Shown here in pieces: positions 25,408 through 34,034 of a stretch of DNA of 64,000 bases (position 1 is its first letter; the number at the start of each line of letters is the position of its first letter). The stretch comes from Lachnospiraceae bacterium M18-1 (GTDB lineage: Bacteria > Bacillota > Clostridia > Lachnospirales > Lachnospiraceae), in contig KE159612.1 of the NCBI GenBank assembly GCA_000403295.2, positions 62,001-126,000 on the forward strand. The letters run 5' to 3'. The notes under the pieces are model-generated. The model was not told the origin of the DNA. It did no database searches and was given only the letters and a program-made list of their open reading frames with translations. Made by a program: the position numbers and the translations under genes.

Positions 25408-25800
25408 ATTGATTTTCCTCTATGTCTGTCAGAGCATTTCCGTAAACTTCCCTGCACCCATCTTCACAGATCTGGGGACAAAGAATTTCCGAGAATACTC
25501 TATCTGTTTTTTCGTTCAAACCGGTCCCGGAATAAACCCGTTCGGCGTGACTGGACGGTTTTGGGGCGCGACCGGACCGGGAAGGTTCATTCAGCAGATA
25601 CGTTACAGTTCACGGTCCAACCGGCCGCGAACTGTAACGTATCCAGCCCATTGAAAAGTCGCCTGACGGCGAGGGGCTGGATATTATTACAAATGTAACT
25701 TTATTGGCTGGACGCCGTGTGAACAGTAACGCATATTCTGCGTGTACCATTACTCATTATTGTAACGGCTGGATATGTTTTATGTAAAGGGAAAAAACAG
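25408..25800. repeat. long structured intergenic region
   Basis: Between divergent regulator genes there are three stacked dyads. GATACGTTACAGTTC (25597-25611) is exactly inverted at 25629-25643. CCAGCCC (25643-25649) pairs with GGGCTGG (25674-25680) around an inner TCGCC/GGCGA stem. GGCTGGA(T/C) recurs at about 25675, 25706 and 25768. CCGTGTGAACAGTAAC (25715-25730) is found exactly inverted at 33748-33763. No gene was seen. Confidence 0.65.
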
Positions 25801-25803
25801 AAG

Positions 25804-25832
25804 GTTGAAGCCGGAGGTCTCTTCCTGTATAA
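25804..25832 (+). promoter_or_regulatory. promoter of the YesN/YesM-like genes
   Basis: TTGAAG (25804-25809), 17-bp spacer, TATAAT (25827-25832), about 64 bases before the regulator start. Confidence 0.7.
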
Positions 25833-25895
25833 TGAGGAAAAGCATGATCGGATATATATGATGGTAATGATTCGGAACGGAATGAGGGAGGAGCC

Positions 25896-27023
25896 ATGAT
25901 AAAAGTATTTTTGGTGGAGGATGAGACGATCATCCGGCAGGGAATACGCAACAATATCGACTGGGGAGCCCATGGGCTGGAACTCGTTGGGGAAGCGGAG
26001 GACGGGGAGTATGCCTATCCCATGATATTGAAGAGCCGGCCGGACATTTTGCTGACAGACGTGAAAATGCCCTTTATGGACGGGCTGGAGCTGAGCCATC
26101 TGGTAAGGAAGCAGCTTCCGGGGACCAAGATCATCATTCTCAGCGGATATGATGAATTTGAGTATGCCAAGGAGGCAATCAAGATTGGGATCAGCGATTA
26201 TCTGCTTAAGCCCGTTACACCTTCTGCGCTGATCGACGCATTAAAAAAGGCGGCCGAGGGGATCCGGGAGGAACGGGAGCATTCACGGCTGCTGGAGCGG
26301 TATTTTGTAGATTACGAAAAATATATGAAATTTCCGGACAAAACGGATTACAACGGAGTGGACCGCAAGCTCATCGAAAACTTTTTAAAGACCGGGGACC
26401 TTGACGAGTGCGGGCTGTTTATCGATGAATATTTTGAAGCCATGGGGAAGGAAAATTACATGTCCCTGCTGCTGCGTCAGTATATGGCCATGGATATTTT
26501 TTACTGCGTCCGGGAATTTGTAAAATCTATCCATGCAGAGGAGGCGGACAACGCCCCGGAGTGGACGGACCTGAAGCGTCTGGCAAAGGCGATCGAAAAT
26601 ACGCAGAGTACGATGGACTATCTGAAGGACCTTTTTACTTCCGCGCTGGCCATAAGGGATAAAAGCTCCGGAGACCGCTACGGCCAGATCATCCGGGAGG
26701 CCAGGGATTATATCGCGGAGCATTTTGGCAGCAGCGACTTTTCGCTGAACCGGATCGCGGAATACATAGGTGTGAGCTCCAGTTATTTCAGTTCGATCTT
26801 TAAGCAGGGGACGGGGCAGACTCTGATGGAATATCTGACCAGGGTACGGATCGACAAGGCCTGCGAGCTTTTAAAATGTACAAACCTGCGGACGGCGGAG
26901 ATCGGCGAGAAGGTGGGCTACAGCGATCCCCATTATTTCAGCACGGCATTTAAAAAGGTCATGGGACAGTCTCCGAAGGAATTTCGGGTCGGCACATCAG
27001 GAAAAGTGAGGACGGAGCATTGA
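25896..27023 (+). CDS. YesN-like AraC-type response regulator
   Basis: 375 residues. Receiver domain with D9, phospho-acceptor D55 (ILLTDVKMPFMDG) and K105 in LLKPVT. A central linker domain (about 130-250) is followed by a double helix-turn-helix AraC domain (DFSLNRIAEYIGVSSSYFSS, IGEKVGYSDPHYFS). The start follows GGGAGGAG. With the kinase at 27035 it probably activates the furanose importer that follows, whose promoter has a good -10 but a poor -35 box. Confidence 0.94.
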   Translation: MIKVFLVEDETIIRQGIRNNIDWGAHGLELVGEAEDGEYAYPMILKSRPDILLTDVKMPFMDGLELSHLVRKQLPGTKIIILSGYDEFEYAKEAIKIGISDYLLKPVTPSALIDALKKAAEGIREEREHSRLLERYFVDYEKYMKFPDKTDYNGVDRKLIENFLKTGDLDECGLFIDEYFEAMGKENYMSLLLRQYMAMDIFYCVREFVKSIHAEEADNAPEWTDLKRLAKAIENTQSTMDYLKDLFTSALAIRDKSSGDRYGQIIREARDYIAEHFGSSDFSLNRIAEYIGVSSSYFSSIFKQGTGQTLMEYLTRVRIDKACELLKCTNLRTAEIGEKVGYSDPHYFSTAFKKVMGQSPKEFRVGTSGKVRTEH

Positions 27024-27034
27024 AGGCAGAAAAG

Positions 27035-28567
27035 ATGGAAGGAAGGAGGGCCCGGCGTTTCACATTGAATATGCGCCTGGCACTTCTTTTGTTTGTTACG
27101 GCAATCCCGCTGACAGCCATGATGCTGGGGATACTGAATATGATCAAAGATTATTCGGACTCCTATAATGAGATCATAGCCAACCTGAAGGTGGCAAATG
27201 AATTTAATATCAAGTTTAAGGAGGATATGGAATACTCCATGTACCGGGTCATGATCGGCCTGATCGATGCCTCCAAGTTTGAGGACGGGGATATTCTGGA
27301 GGGGTCCACGAAATATGCTACGGTGGTGAAGAACCCGATCAATATGATCGAATCGGCCCGGCATTCCTTCGGGACCGTGATCGACCGGGTGCCGGGCACG
27401 GACAGCGATATCAAGATCAAGGGGATCCTGTCCTGCCTTGACGCCCTGGAAACGGCGGTGAAACGCATGATCGAAAATTCCTCCGTGCCGGGGGCCTACC
27501 AGGAGAGTGAGACGATCTGGGAAAATGATATCAAGGGCCTCTGTTCCATGATCCAGGACTATATCACACAGTATAACTATTATGAACTGATCAATTTGGA
27601 GAAGATCCAAAAACAGCTGGAAGAGCAGATGCAGCAAAGCGTCCGGATCTTCATTGCCCTGCTGGTGGCGGTCCTGGCAGCAGGCTTCGGCCTGTCAACC
27701 ATGATCACGAAATCCGTGACCACCCCCATCAATTCCCTGCGCCAGACGGCGGAGAGGTTTGGTATGGGGGATCTGGAGGTGCGGGCCAGGATGTATGCCC
27801 TGGAAGAGATCAATGTGCTTGCCAGGACGTTCAATACGATGAGCGACAAGATATCAGAGCTTATGGAGAGGACAAAACAAGAGCAGAAAAATCTGCGTGA
27901 GGCGGAACTGAGGCTTCACCAGGAACAGATCAATCCGCATTTCCTCTATAATACGCTGGATTCGATCGTGTGGCTGGCTGAAGGCGGGAACAAGCAGCAG
28001 GTTGTGGAGATGACCGCGGATCTGAGTGATTTTTTCCGGACCGTCCTTTCCGGCGGAAATGATTATATTACCGTGAAGGAAGAGGAGAGCCATATCCGGA
28101 GCTATCTGAAGATCCAGAAGATCCGTTATGAAAATATCCTGGATTATGTGATCTGTATCGACCCGGAGATCAAGGAACAGGTCATCCTCAAGATGACTCT
28201 GCAGCCCATCGTGGAAAATGCCCTGTATCACGGGATCAAAAATAAGAGAGGCGGTGGGAGGATCACCATCCGGGGCTATGGAGAGGGGGAACATATCGTA
28301 TTTGAAGTGGAGGACAACGGGATCGGTATGGATGCTGCAGACCTGGAAGAGCTTAAGAAAAAGCTCCGGGGAGAAAAAAGCAGGCTGGATTCCGGGAAAG
28401 GAGGTTTTGGACTGAACAATGTGGCGCAGAGGATCCGGATGTACTATGGGGACAGGTCCGAGATCACGATCACATCCCGGAAGGAGGAGGGTACCTGCGT
28501 CAGGGTCCGCCTGGGCCGTTCCATAGCGGAAGGCTGGAAGGAGGACGGAAAACTGCGGCAGCCGTAA
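27035..28567 (+). CDS. YesM-like sensor histidine kinase
   Basis: 510 residues. A membrane helix near 14-34, an outside sensing domain of about 165 residues, a second helix near 203-225, HAMP, then a His_kinase domain with QINPHFLYNTLDSIVWLA (His near 300) and HATPase motifs ENALYHGIKNKRGGG and DNGIGM. I chose ATG 27035 with GAAGG eight bases upstream; a TTG at 27020 overlapping the regulator stop is the alternative. It sits on the membrane and likely senses an extracellular sugar for the importer downstream. Confidence 0.92.
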   Translation: MEGRRARRFTLNMRLALLLFVTAIPLTAMMLGILNMIKDYSDSYNEIIANLKVANEFNIKFKEDMEYSMYRVMIGLIDASKFEDGDILEGSTKYATVVKNPINMIESARHSFGTVIDRVPGTDSDIKIKGILSCLDALETAVKRMIENSSVPGAYQESETIWENDIKGLCSMIQDYITQYNYYELINLEKIQKQLEEQMQQSVRIFIALLVAVLAAGFGLSTMITKSVTTPINSLRQTAERFGMGDLEVRARMYALEEINVLARTFNTMSDKISELMERTKQEQKNLREAELRLHQEQINPHFLYNTLDSIVWLAEGGNKQQVVEMTADLSDFFRTVLSGGNDYITVKEEESHIRSYLKIQKIRYENILDYVICIDPEIKEQVILKMTLQPIVENALYHGIKNKRGGGRITIRGYGEGEHIVFEVEDNGIGMDAADLEELKKKLRGEKSRLDSGKGGFGLNNVAQRIRMYYGDRSEITITSRKEEGTCVRVRLGRSIAEGWKEDGKLRQP

Positions 28568-28581
28568 GAAATCAAAACTCA

Positions 28582-28610
28582 ATACAAAAAAAGTGTATTT
28601 TTTTTCACCG
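28582..28610 (+). terminator. possible terminator after the kinase gene
   Basis: AATACA and TGTATT flank an A-rich loop and are followed by eight T residues. The stem is short, so read-through is likely. Confidence 0.45.
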
Positions 28611-28703
28611 GTGGAGGGCAGACAGCCCAAAACCGGTATTTTTATAAAAAAATTTTAAACTTTTTTCAAAAAATATCTCATGGTAAATGCAGGGGCAGGC
28701 TCT

Positions 28704-28709
28704 TATAAT
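28704..28709 (+). promoter_or_regulatory. -10 box of the furanose importer operon
   Basis: TATAAT, 39 bases before the binding-protein start, with only TGGTAA at the -35 position (28681-28686). The weak -35 fits a promoter needing an activator such as the AraC-type regulator at 25896. Confidence 0.5.
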
Positions 28710-28747
28710 TAGAAGTATAAAAAACAAAGTTAAGGAGGAAAAGTAGT

Positions 28748-29818
28748 ATGAAGAGAAAGGTTTTATCTGCATTTTTGATCGCGGCAATGACACTGTCTAT
28801 GGCGGCATGCGGGGGCGGAAACGGCGGCTCCGACTCAACCGGCGGAGATTCGGCGCCGGCTGCTGACGAGGCGGAAGATACGGATGACGCGGAACCGGAA
28901 GGGGATGCAGATTCAGGGGAGCTTATCACGGTTGGCTACGCACAGGTAGGAGCCGAGTCCGACTGGAGAACCGCTAATACGGAATCCTTTAAATCCACAT
29001 TTACCGAGGAAAACGGATATAAGCTTATCTTCGACGATGCTCAGCAGAAGCAGGAGAACCAGATCAAGGCAATCCGCTCCTTTATCCAGCAGGAAGTTGA
29101 TTACATCGTAGTTGCCCCCGTAGTTGAGACCGGATGGGAGACCGTTCTTGAGGAGGCGAAGGAAGCGGGGATCCCGGTGATCCTCTCTGACCGTATGATG
29201 GACGTATCGGACGACAGCCTCTTTGAAGCATGGGTCGGCGGAAACTTTGTATTGGAAGGCGAAACCTGCGGCGACTGGATCGCGGAATATCTGGAAGACC
29301 AGGGCAGGGGCGATGAGGAGATCAACATGGTGACCATCCAGGGGACCATCGGCGCATCCGCTCAGGTGGGACGTACAGAAGGTATGGCAAACAAGCTGAA
29401 AGAGCATTCCAACTGGAAAATGCTGGATATGCAGTCCGGAGAATTTACACAGGCAAAGGGACAGGAAGTCATGGAGTCCTTCTTAAAGAGTTATGATGAT
29501 ATTGACGTTGTGATCTGTGAAAATGACAATGAAGCTTTCGGTGCGATCGATGCGATCAAAGCGGCTGGAAAGAGCTGCGGACCGGACGGAGACATCATCG
29601 TAGTAAGCTTTGACTCAGTAAAGGCTGCTTTTGAATCTATGATCGCAGGCGATCTGAACGCGACATTTGAGTGTAATCCTCTTCACGGACCGCGTGTTGC
29701 TGAGATCATTCAGAAGCTGGAGGCAGGTGAGACTGTGGATAAGATCCAGTATGTTGACGAATCATACTTCGATACAAGCATGGATCTGGAATCCATCCTG
29801 GCGGAGAGGGCATATTAA
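28748..29818 (+). CDS. ytfQ: YtfQ-like galactofuranose/furanose-binding lipoprotein
   Basis: 356 residues. The signal peptide ends in the lipobox LSMAAC, followed by a Gly/Asp/Glu-rich linker of about 35 residues. The mature fold starts ITVGYAQVGAESDWR, then DDAQQKQENQIKAIRSFI and VVAPVVETGWETVL. These motifs recall E. coli YtfQ, the galactofuranose-binding protein, more than ribose- or galactopyranose-binding proteins. The start has AAGGAGG nine bases upstream. It is first in the importer operon; a hairpin after it may keep its mRNA level higher than that of the membrane genes. The exact furanose bound cannot be determined. Confidence 0.88.
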   Translation: MKRKVLSAFLIAAMTLSMAACGGGNGGSDSTGGDSAPAADEAEDTDDAEPEGDADSGELITVGYAQVGAESDWRTANTESFKSTFTEENGYKLIFDDAQQKQENQIKAIRSFIQQEVDYIVVAPVVETGWETVLEEAKEAGIPVILSDRMMDVSDDSLFEAWVGGNFVLEGETCGDWIAEYLEDQGRGDEEINMVTIQGTIGASAQVGRTEGMANKLKEHSNWKMLDMQSGEFTQAKGQEVMESFLKSYDDIDVVICENDNEAFGAIDAIKAAGKSCGPDGDIIVVSFDSVKAAFESMIAGDLNATFECNPLHGPRVAEIIQKLEAGETVDKIQYVDESYFDTSMDLESILAERAY

Positions 29819-29835
29819 GTAAAGAAGACACCGCT

Positions 29836-29877
29836 GCTAGTACATTATTGCGTATATAATACGGTCACTACACTAGC
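29836..29877. repeat. partial copy of the 11.3-kb palindromic element
   Basis: 29852-29876 matches the right arm of the element at 11365-11389 in 22 of 25 positions, and GCTAGT/ACTAGC ends (29836-29841, 29872-29877) remain inverted. The left arm is shortened. Confidence 0.65.
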
Positions 29878-29909
29878 CGGTTGCTTCGCGGGAATAAAGT
29901 GACAGGGGG

Positions 29910-29956
29910 CGCAGAGCCGGAGGCTTAGATCTTCCTCTCTGCGTTTCCTTTTTTTT
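29910..29956 (+). terminator. terminator/attenuator inside the importer operon
   Basis: CGCAGAG (29910-29916) pairs with CTCTGCG (29937-29943), followed by TTTCC and a run of eight T. It lies between binding protein and ATPase genes on the same strand, so partial termination is the likely effect. Confidence 0.7.
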
Positions 29957-30038
29957 GCATCCAAAAGGCCGCCTGGGGGAATGCCCTGCAGGCCGCCCGG
30001 AGGGGGACTATCGTATGTAAAAAGGAGGCACAGCTTTT

Positions 30039-31556
30039 ATGGAAAAGGATTCCGTTCTCGAAATGAGACATATTTACAAGACATTCCCAGGTGTAAAAGC
30101 TCTGCAGGATGTAGATTTTACTCTGAAAAAGGGGGAGATCCACGCGCTGATGGGAGAAAACGGCGCGGGGAAGTCTACGCTGATCAAGGTGCTGACCGGG
30201 GTAGAGGAATTTGAGACAGGAGAGATCATGATGGAGGATGTAAGCCATCCCATCATCAACCGAAGCCCCCAGGAAGCGCAGAAGCATGGGATCAGCACCG
30301 TGTACCAGGAGATCAATCTCTGTCCGAACCTGACGGTGGCGGAGAACCTGTTCATCGGGCGGGAGCCAAGGAAGGCCGGGATGATCGACTGGAAGACGAT
30401 GAATAAAAGGGCCGGCGAACTGCTCGCGGATCTGGAGATTTTTGCAGATGTAACAAAGACCATTGACAATTATTCCATCGCGGTTCAGCAGATGATCGCC
30501 ATTGCCAGGGCAGTAGATATGTCGGCAAAGGTCCTGATCCTTGACGAGCCCACGTCTTCCCTGGACGACAGTGAGGTGGAGAAGCTTTTCCGGCTGATGC
30601 GCAGGCTCAAGTCCGAGGGAGTCGGCATTATCTTTGTGACACATTTTCTGGAGCAGGTCTATGAGGTCTGCGATAAGATCACGGTCTTGAGAAACGGACA
30701 GCTGATCGGCCAGTTTACTACGGCGGAGCTCCCCAGGGTACAGCTTGTGGCAAAGATGATGGGGAAGGATTTTGACGACCTGGCAGCCATCAGGCAGGCA
30801 GACACGGGGGCAGGCGCCCACAGGGATGAGGACATCATCATCAAGGCGGTCGGACTGGGCAGGAAGGGATATATCAAGCCTTTTGACCTGGTGATACATA
30901 AAGGAGAGGTGATCGGCTTTACCGGACTTCTAGGTTCCGGGCGTTCCGAGACAGTCCGTGTGATCTACGGGGCGGAGAAGACCGATGAGGGAGAGCTGTT
31001 TGTAAAAGGAAAGAAGCTTTCGGCAAAGCATCCGATCCACTCGATGTACGAGGGGATGGCCTACCTTCCGGAGGACAGGAAGAACGAGGGGATCATTGCG
31101 GACCTTTCTGTTCGGGAGAATATCATTATTGCGCTCCAGGCAAAACGGGGGCTGTTCCATCTGCTGTCCCGAAAGCAGCAGGAGGAATTTACAGATAAAT
31201 ATATTGACATGCTGCAGATCAAGACGGCCAGCAGGGAAACTCCGGTCAAATCCCTGTCCGGAGGCAACCAGCAGAAGGTGATCATCGGCAGGTGGCTTTT
31301 GACGGATCCGGATTTTCTGATCCTTGACGAGCCTACCAGGGGGATCGATGTGGGGACAAAGACGGAGATCCAGAAGCTGGTGATCCGGCTGGCGGAAGAA
31401 GGCATGGCGGTGGTGTTCATTTCTTCGGAGATCGAGGAGATGCTGCGTACCTGCGGACGCATGGTGGTCATGCGGGACGGGAGCAAGGTGGGCGAGCTGA
31501 GCGGGGAAGAGATGAACCAGTCAACCATTATGTCAACCATAGCAGGAGGACAGTGA
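30039..31556 (+). CDS. ytfR: YtfR-like sugar ABC ATPase (double domain)
   Basis: 505 residues with two ABC domains, as in CUT2 importers. Domain 1: Walker A GENGAGKST (39-47), signature variant YSIAVQQMIAIARAV (near 143) and VLILDEPTSSLD. Domain 2: degenerate Walker A LGSGRSETV, signature SLSGGNQQK (near 405) and DFLILDEPTRGID. The YSIAVQQ form resembles YtfR. The start has AAAGGAGG upstream. It energises the two permeases that follow. Confidence 0.92.
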   Translation: MEKDSVLEMRHIYKTFPGVKALQDVDFTLKKGEIHALMGENGAGKSTLIKVLTGVEEFETGEIMMEDVSHPIINRSPQEAQKHGISTVYQEINLCPNLTVAENLFIGREPRKAGMIDWKTMNKRAGELLADLEIFADVTKTIDNYSIAVQQMIAIARAVDMSAKVLILDEPTSSLDDSEVEKLFRLMRRLKSEGVGIIFVTHFLEQVYEVCDKITVLRNGQLIGQFTTAELPRVQLVAKMMGKDFDDLAAIRQADTGAGAHRDEDIIIKAVGLGRKGYIKPFDLVIHKGEVIGFTGLLGSGRSETVRVIYGAEKTDEGELFVKGKKLSAKHPIHSMYEGMAYLPEDRKNEGIIADLSVRENIIIALQAKRGLFHLLSRKQQEEFTDKYIDMLQIKTASRETPVKSLSGGNQQKVIIGRWLLTDPDFLILDEPTRGIDVGTKTEIQKLVIRLAEEGMAVVFISSEIEEMLRTCGRMVVMRDGSKVGELSGEEMNQSTIMSTIAGGQ

Positions 31557-31557
31557 T

Positions 31558-32613
31558 ATGAACAAGACGTTGAAAAATATAACATCAAAACGATTATTTC
31601 TTCCGATCTTCTGCCTGATCCTGGTACTTTTGATCAACCTTTTTACGAGGCCGGATTTCTTTTCGATTGAGATCCGGGACGGAGTATTATATGGATTTCT
31701 GATCGACATCATCAACCGGGCCTCCGAGCTGGTGATCCTGGCAGTGGGTATGACGCTGGTCGTATCTGCTTCCGCCGGGACCGACATCTCCGTGGGCGCG
31801 ATCATGGCGGTCAGCGCGGCGGTATGCTGCAACGTGCTGACCGGCGGCGAACGTGCGGCCACGGAATACGCCAGCCCTCTGATCCTGGGATTTCTTGCGG
31901 CGGTCCTGGTGGGGACACTGATCGGATGCTTTAACGGAGTGCTTGTGGCAAAGCTGAACATCCAGCCGATGGTTGCCACATTGATCATGTTCACGGCAGG
32001 CAGGGGGATCGCCCAGCTGATCACGGACGGGCAGATCACGTATGTGCGTGTGGACAGCTATAAGACACTGGGATCTTCCTTCCCGGGCTTTCCGGTCCCG
32101 GCACCCTTTATCGTATCGCTCATCGTAGTGGCGGCGACGGCGCTTCTGCTGAATAAGACGGCTCTGGGCATGTATATACAGTCTGTCGGGATTAATAAAA
32201 AGGCTTCCAGCCTGACCGGGATCAAGGCGGTCCTGATCATTTTCCTGACGTATGCGTACTGCGGCTTCTGCTCCGGGCTTTCCGGACTGATCGCTTCCAG
32301 CCGCATTTACTCCGCGGATGCGAACAATATCGGTCTGAATATGGAACTGGACGCCATCCTGGCAGTGGCGATCGGCGGAAATTCGCTGGGCGGCGGAAGA
32401 TTTTCCATTGCAGGCTCTGTGATCGGCGCATATACGATCCAGGCTCTTACCACGACCCTGTACGCCATGCATGTATCCTCTGACCAGATCCCGGTGTACA
32501 AGGCGGTCGTGGTTGTGATCATCGTAACGCTCCAGTCTCCGGGATTTGAAAGGATGAGAAAAGCTCTTGCCCAGAAGAAAGCGGGCGCGGCGGAAGGAAA
32601 GGAGGCGGCATAA
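31558..32613 (+). CDS. ytfT: YtfT-like CUT2 permease
   Basis: 351 residues with about nine to ten membrane helices of the branched-chain/ribose permease family (PF02653). Typical motifs are ELVILAVGMTLVVSASAGTD, NIQPMVATLIMFTAGRGIAQ and the EAA-like GINKKASSLTGIK. It starts two bases after the ATPase stop with AGGAGG in the ATPase end. Two different permeases in series, this one and 32614, is the YtfT-YjfF arrangement rather than the single-permease RbsC arrangement. Confidence 0.92.
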   Translation: MNKTLKNITSKRLFLPIFCLILVLLINLFTRPDFFSIEIRDGVLYGFLIDIINRASELVILAVGMTLVVSASAGTDISVGAIMAVSAAVCCNVLTGGERAATEYASPLILGFLAAVLVGTLIGCFNGVLVAKLNIQPMVATLIMFTAGRGIAQLITDGQITYVRVDSYKTLGSSFPGFPVPAPFIVSLIVVAATALLLNKTALGMYIQSVGINKKASSLTGIKAVLIIFLTYAYCGFCSGLSGLIASSRIYSADANNIGLNMELDAILAVAIGGNSLGGGRFSIAGSVIGAYTIQALTTTLYAMHVSSDQIPVYKAVVVVIIVTLQSPGFERMRKALAQKKAGAAEGKEAA

Positions 32614-33627
32614 ATGAAAGAAAAACGTACTCTGAATCAGACCAGTTTTCTTCTTTTGATCACGATCATTTTGTTTATTGTGATGTATGCGGTGGGCTGC
32701 ATCGTTTTTAAGGACCAGGGCTTCGCAAAGATACAGAACTTCCTGAACCTGTTTGTTTCCAATGCCGGCCTGATCGTGATCAGTATCGGCATGACGGTAG
32801 TCATGATCACGGGAGGGATCGATATCAGCGTGGGTTCCTTCGTGGCCATGGGCTGCATGATGCTGGCCTGGATGATGGAAAGGGCGGGCGTAGGCGCAGT
32901 TCCCGCGGTCCTGATCGTGCTCGCTGCAGGAATCGTATTTGGACTGGTGCAGGGATTTCTCGTGGCTTATATGGATATCCAGCCATTTATCGTCACCCTG
33001 GCGGGCATGTTCTTCGCAAGGGGGATGACGGCGATCATCTCCAAGGACATGATCAGTATCAGCAATGAAATGTTTATGGGATGGGCGAAGATGAAGATTT
33101 ATTTCCCTGTCGGCGGTCATCTGAACCGTAAGGGGGAGATGATCTATCCGTATATCTATCCTACGGTGGTGATCGCTCTGCTCCTTCTGGCGGCAGCGTT
33201 TATCATGCTGAAATATACGAAGTTCGGGCGAAGTATCTATGCGGTCGGCGGAAATGAGCAGTCGGCGCTTATGATGGGGCTGAACGTGCGGCGCGTGAAG
33301 CTGAAGGCGTATATGCTGGATGGTTTTCTGTGCGGTGTCGGAAGCATCCTGTTCTGCCTGAATACACTGGGCGGCTTCGTGGAGCAGGCCAAAGGTTTTG
33401 AGATGGATGCCATTGCCTCCGCGGTCATCGGCGGTACGCTGCTGACGGGCGGTGTGGGAAATGTGATAGGCACGCTGTTCGGTGTTCTGATCAAGGCGAC
33501 CATTGAGGCGTTTATTACCTTCCAGGGAACGCTTTCGTCCTGGTGGACCAGGATCACGATTGCAGCGCTGCTCTGTTTCTTTATCGTGCTGCAGTCGGTG
33601 CTGGCGATGCTGAAAAAGAAAAAATAA
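32614..33627 (+). CDS. yjfF: YjfF-like CUT2 permease
   Basis: 337 residues, about nine membrane helices, same family as the preceding gene. IGMTVVMITGGIDISVGSFV and DIQPFIVTLAGMFFARGMTA are the family marks. It follows the YtfT-like gene with no gap and completes the importer. Its transcription ends at the hairpin at 33681. No intracellular sugar enzyme is attached to this operon, so the substrate's fate is not shown here. Confidence 0.92.
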   Translation: MKEKRTLNQTSFLLLITIILFIVMYAVGCIVFKDQGFAKIQNFLNLFVSNAGLIVISIGMTVVMITGGIDISVGSFVAMGCMMLAWMMERAGVGAVPAVLIVLAAGIVFGLVQGFLVAYMDIQPFIVTLAGMFFARGMTAIISKDMISISNEMFMGWAKMKIYFPVGGHLNRKGEMIYPYIYPTVVIALLLLAAAFIMLKYTKFGRSIYAVGGNEQSALMMGLNVRRVKLKAYMLDGFLCGVGSILFCLNTLGGFVEQAKGFEMDAIASAVIGGTLLTGGVGNVIGTLFGVLIKATIEAFITFQGTLSSWWTRITIAALLCFFIVLQSVLAMLKKKK

Positions 33628-33680
33628 ATCGTTTTAAAATGGCAGGGGATCTATTTTTATCCTATGATTTAACATAGGCA

Positions 33681-33720
33681 AGCCGTCACTATCCGCAGTA
33701 GTGGCGGCTATTTCTTTTCC
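33681..33720 (+). terminator. terminator of the furanose importer operon
   Basis: AGCCGTCACTA (33681-33691) pairs with TAGTGGCGGCT (33699-33709), then ATTTCTTTTCC. A small CCTATG/CATAGG hairpin lies just before (33661-33678). Confidence 0.75.
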
Positions 33721-34034
33721 CTCTGAAGATTGTGCAGCGCAATGCTGGTTACTGTTCACACGGTGTCGTGCACTCGCTGCACGGCACCGAATCAAAAATA
33801 CATTCGGGGTTGTGTATTTGGCAGCAATGTGTTATTCTTGACAGAAAGGATTCAAAAAGATATTCATCTTTTTTATTCTTACCGGTACATCACCGGGCTA
33901 CTCAATCACATTTTTTACAAAGCAGGCTTTTCTGGATATACTTTTCATGTTATGATTAGTTCAGGAAGTGAGACAATTCTTTTTAACTCCTCATACAGCC
34001 GGTCAGAAAGCACTGCAGGAGAAAGGAGAATTGT
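33721..34034. repeat. intergenic region with dispersed-repeat end and hairpin
   Basis: GTTACTGTTCACACGG (33748-33763) is the exact reverse complement of 25715-25730. It runs into a GGTG-CGTGCA/TGCACG-CACC dyad (33762-33788). No gene was seen in the 314 bp; a TTGACA at 33838 could be part of a weak promoter for the Rpn gene. Confidence 0.55.

Noticed and set aside
31687..33120. 477-residue minus-strand frame opposite the CUT2 permeases
   Set aside because: His/Asp/Arg-rich shadow of two permease genes; no start signal.
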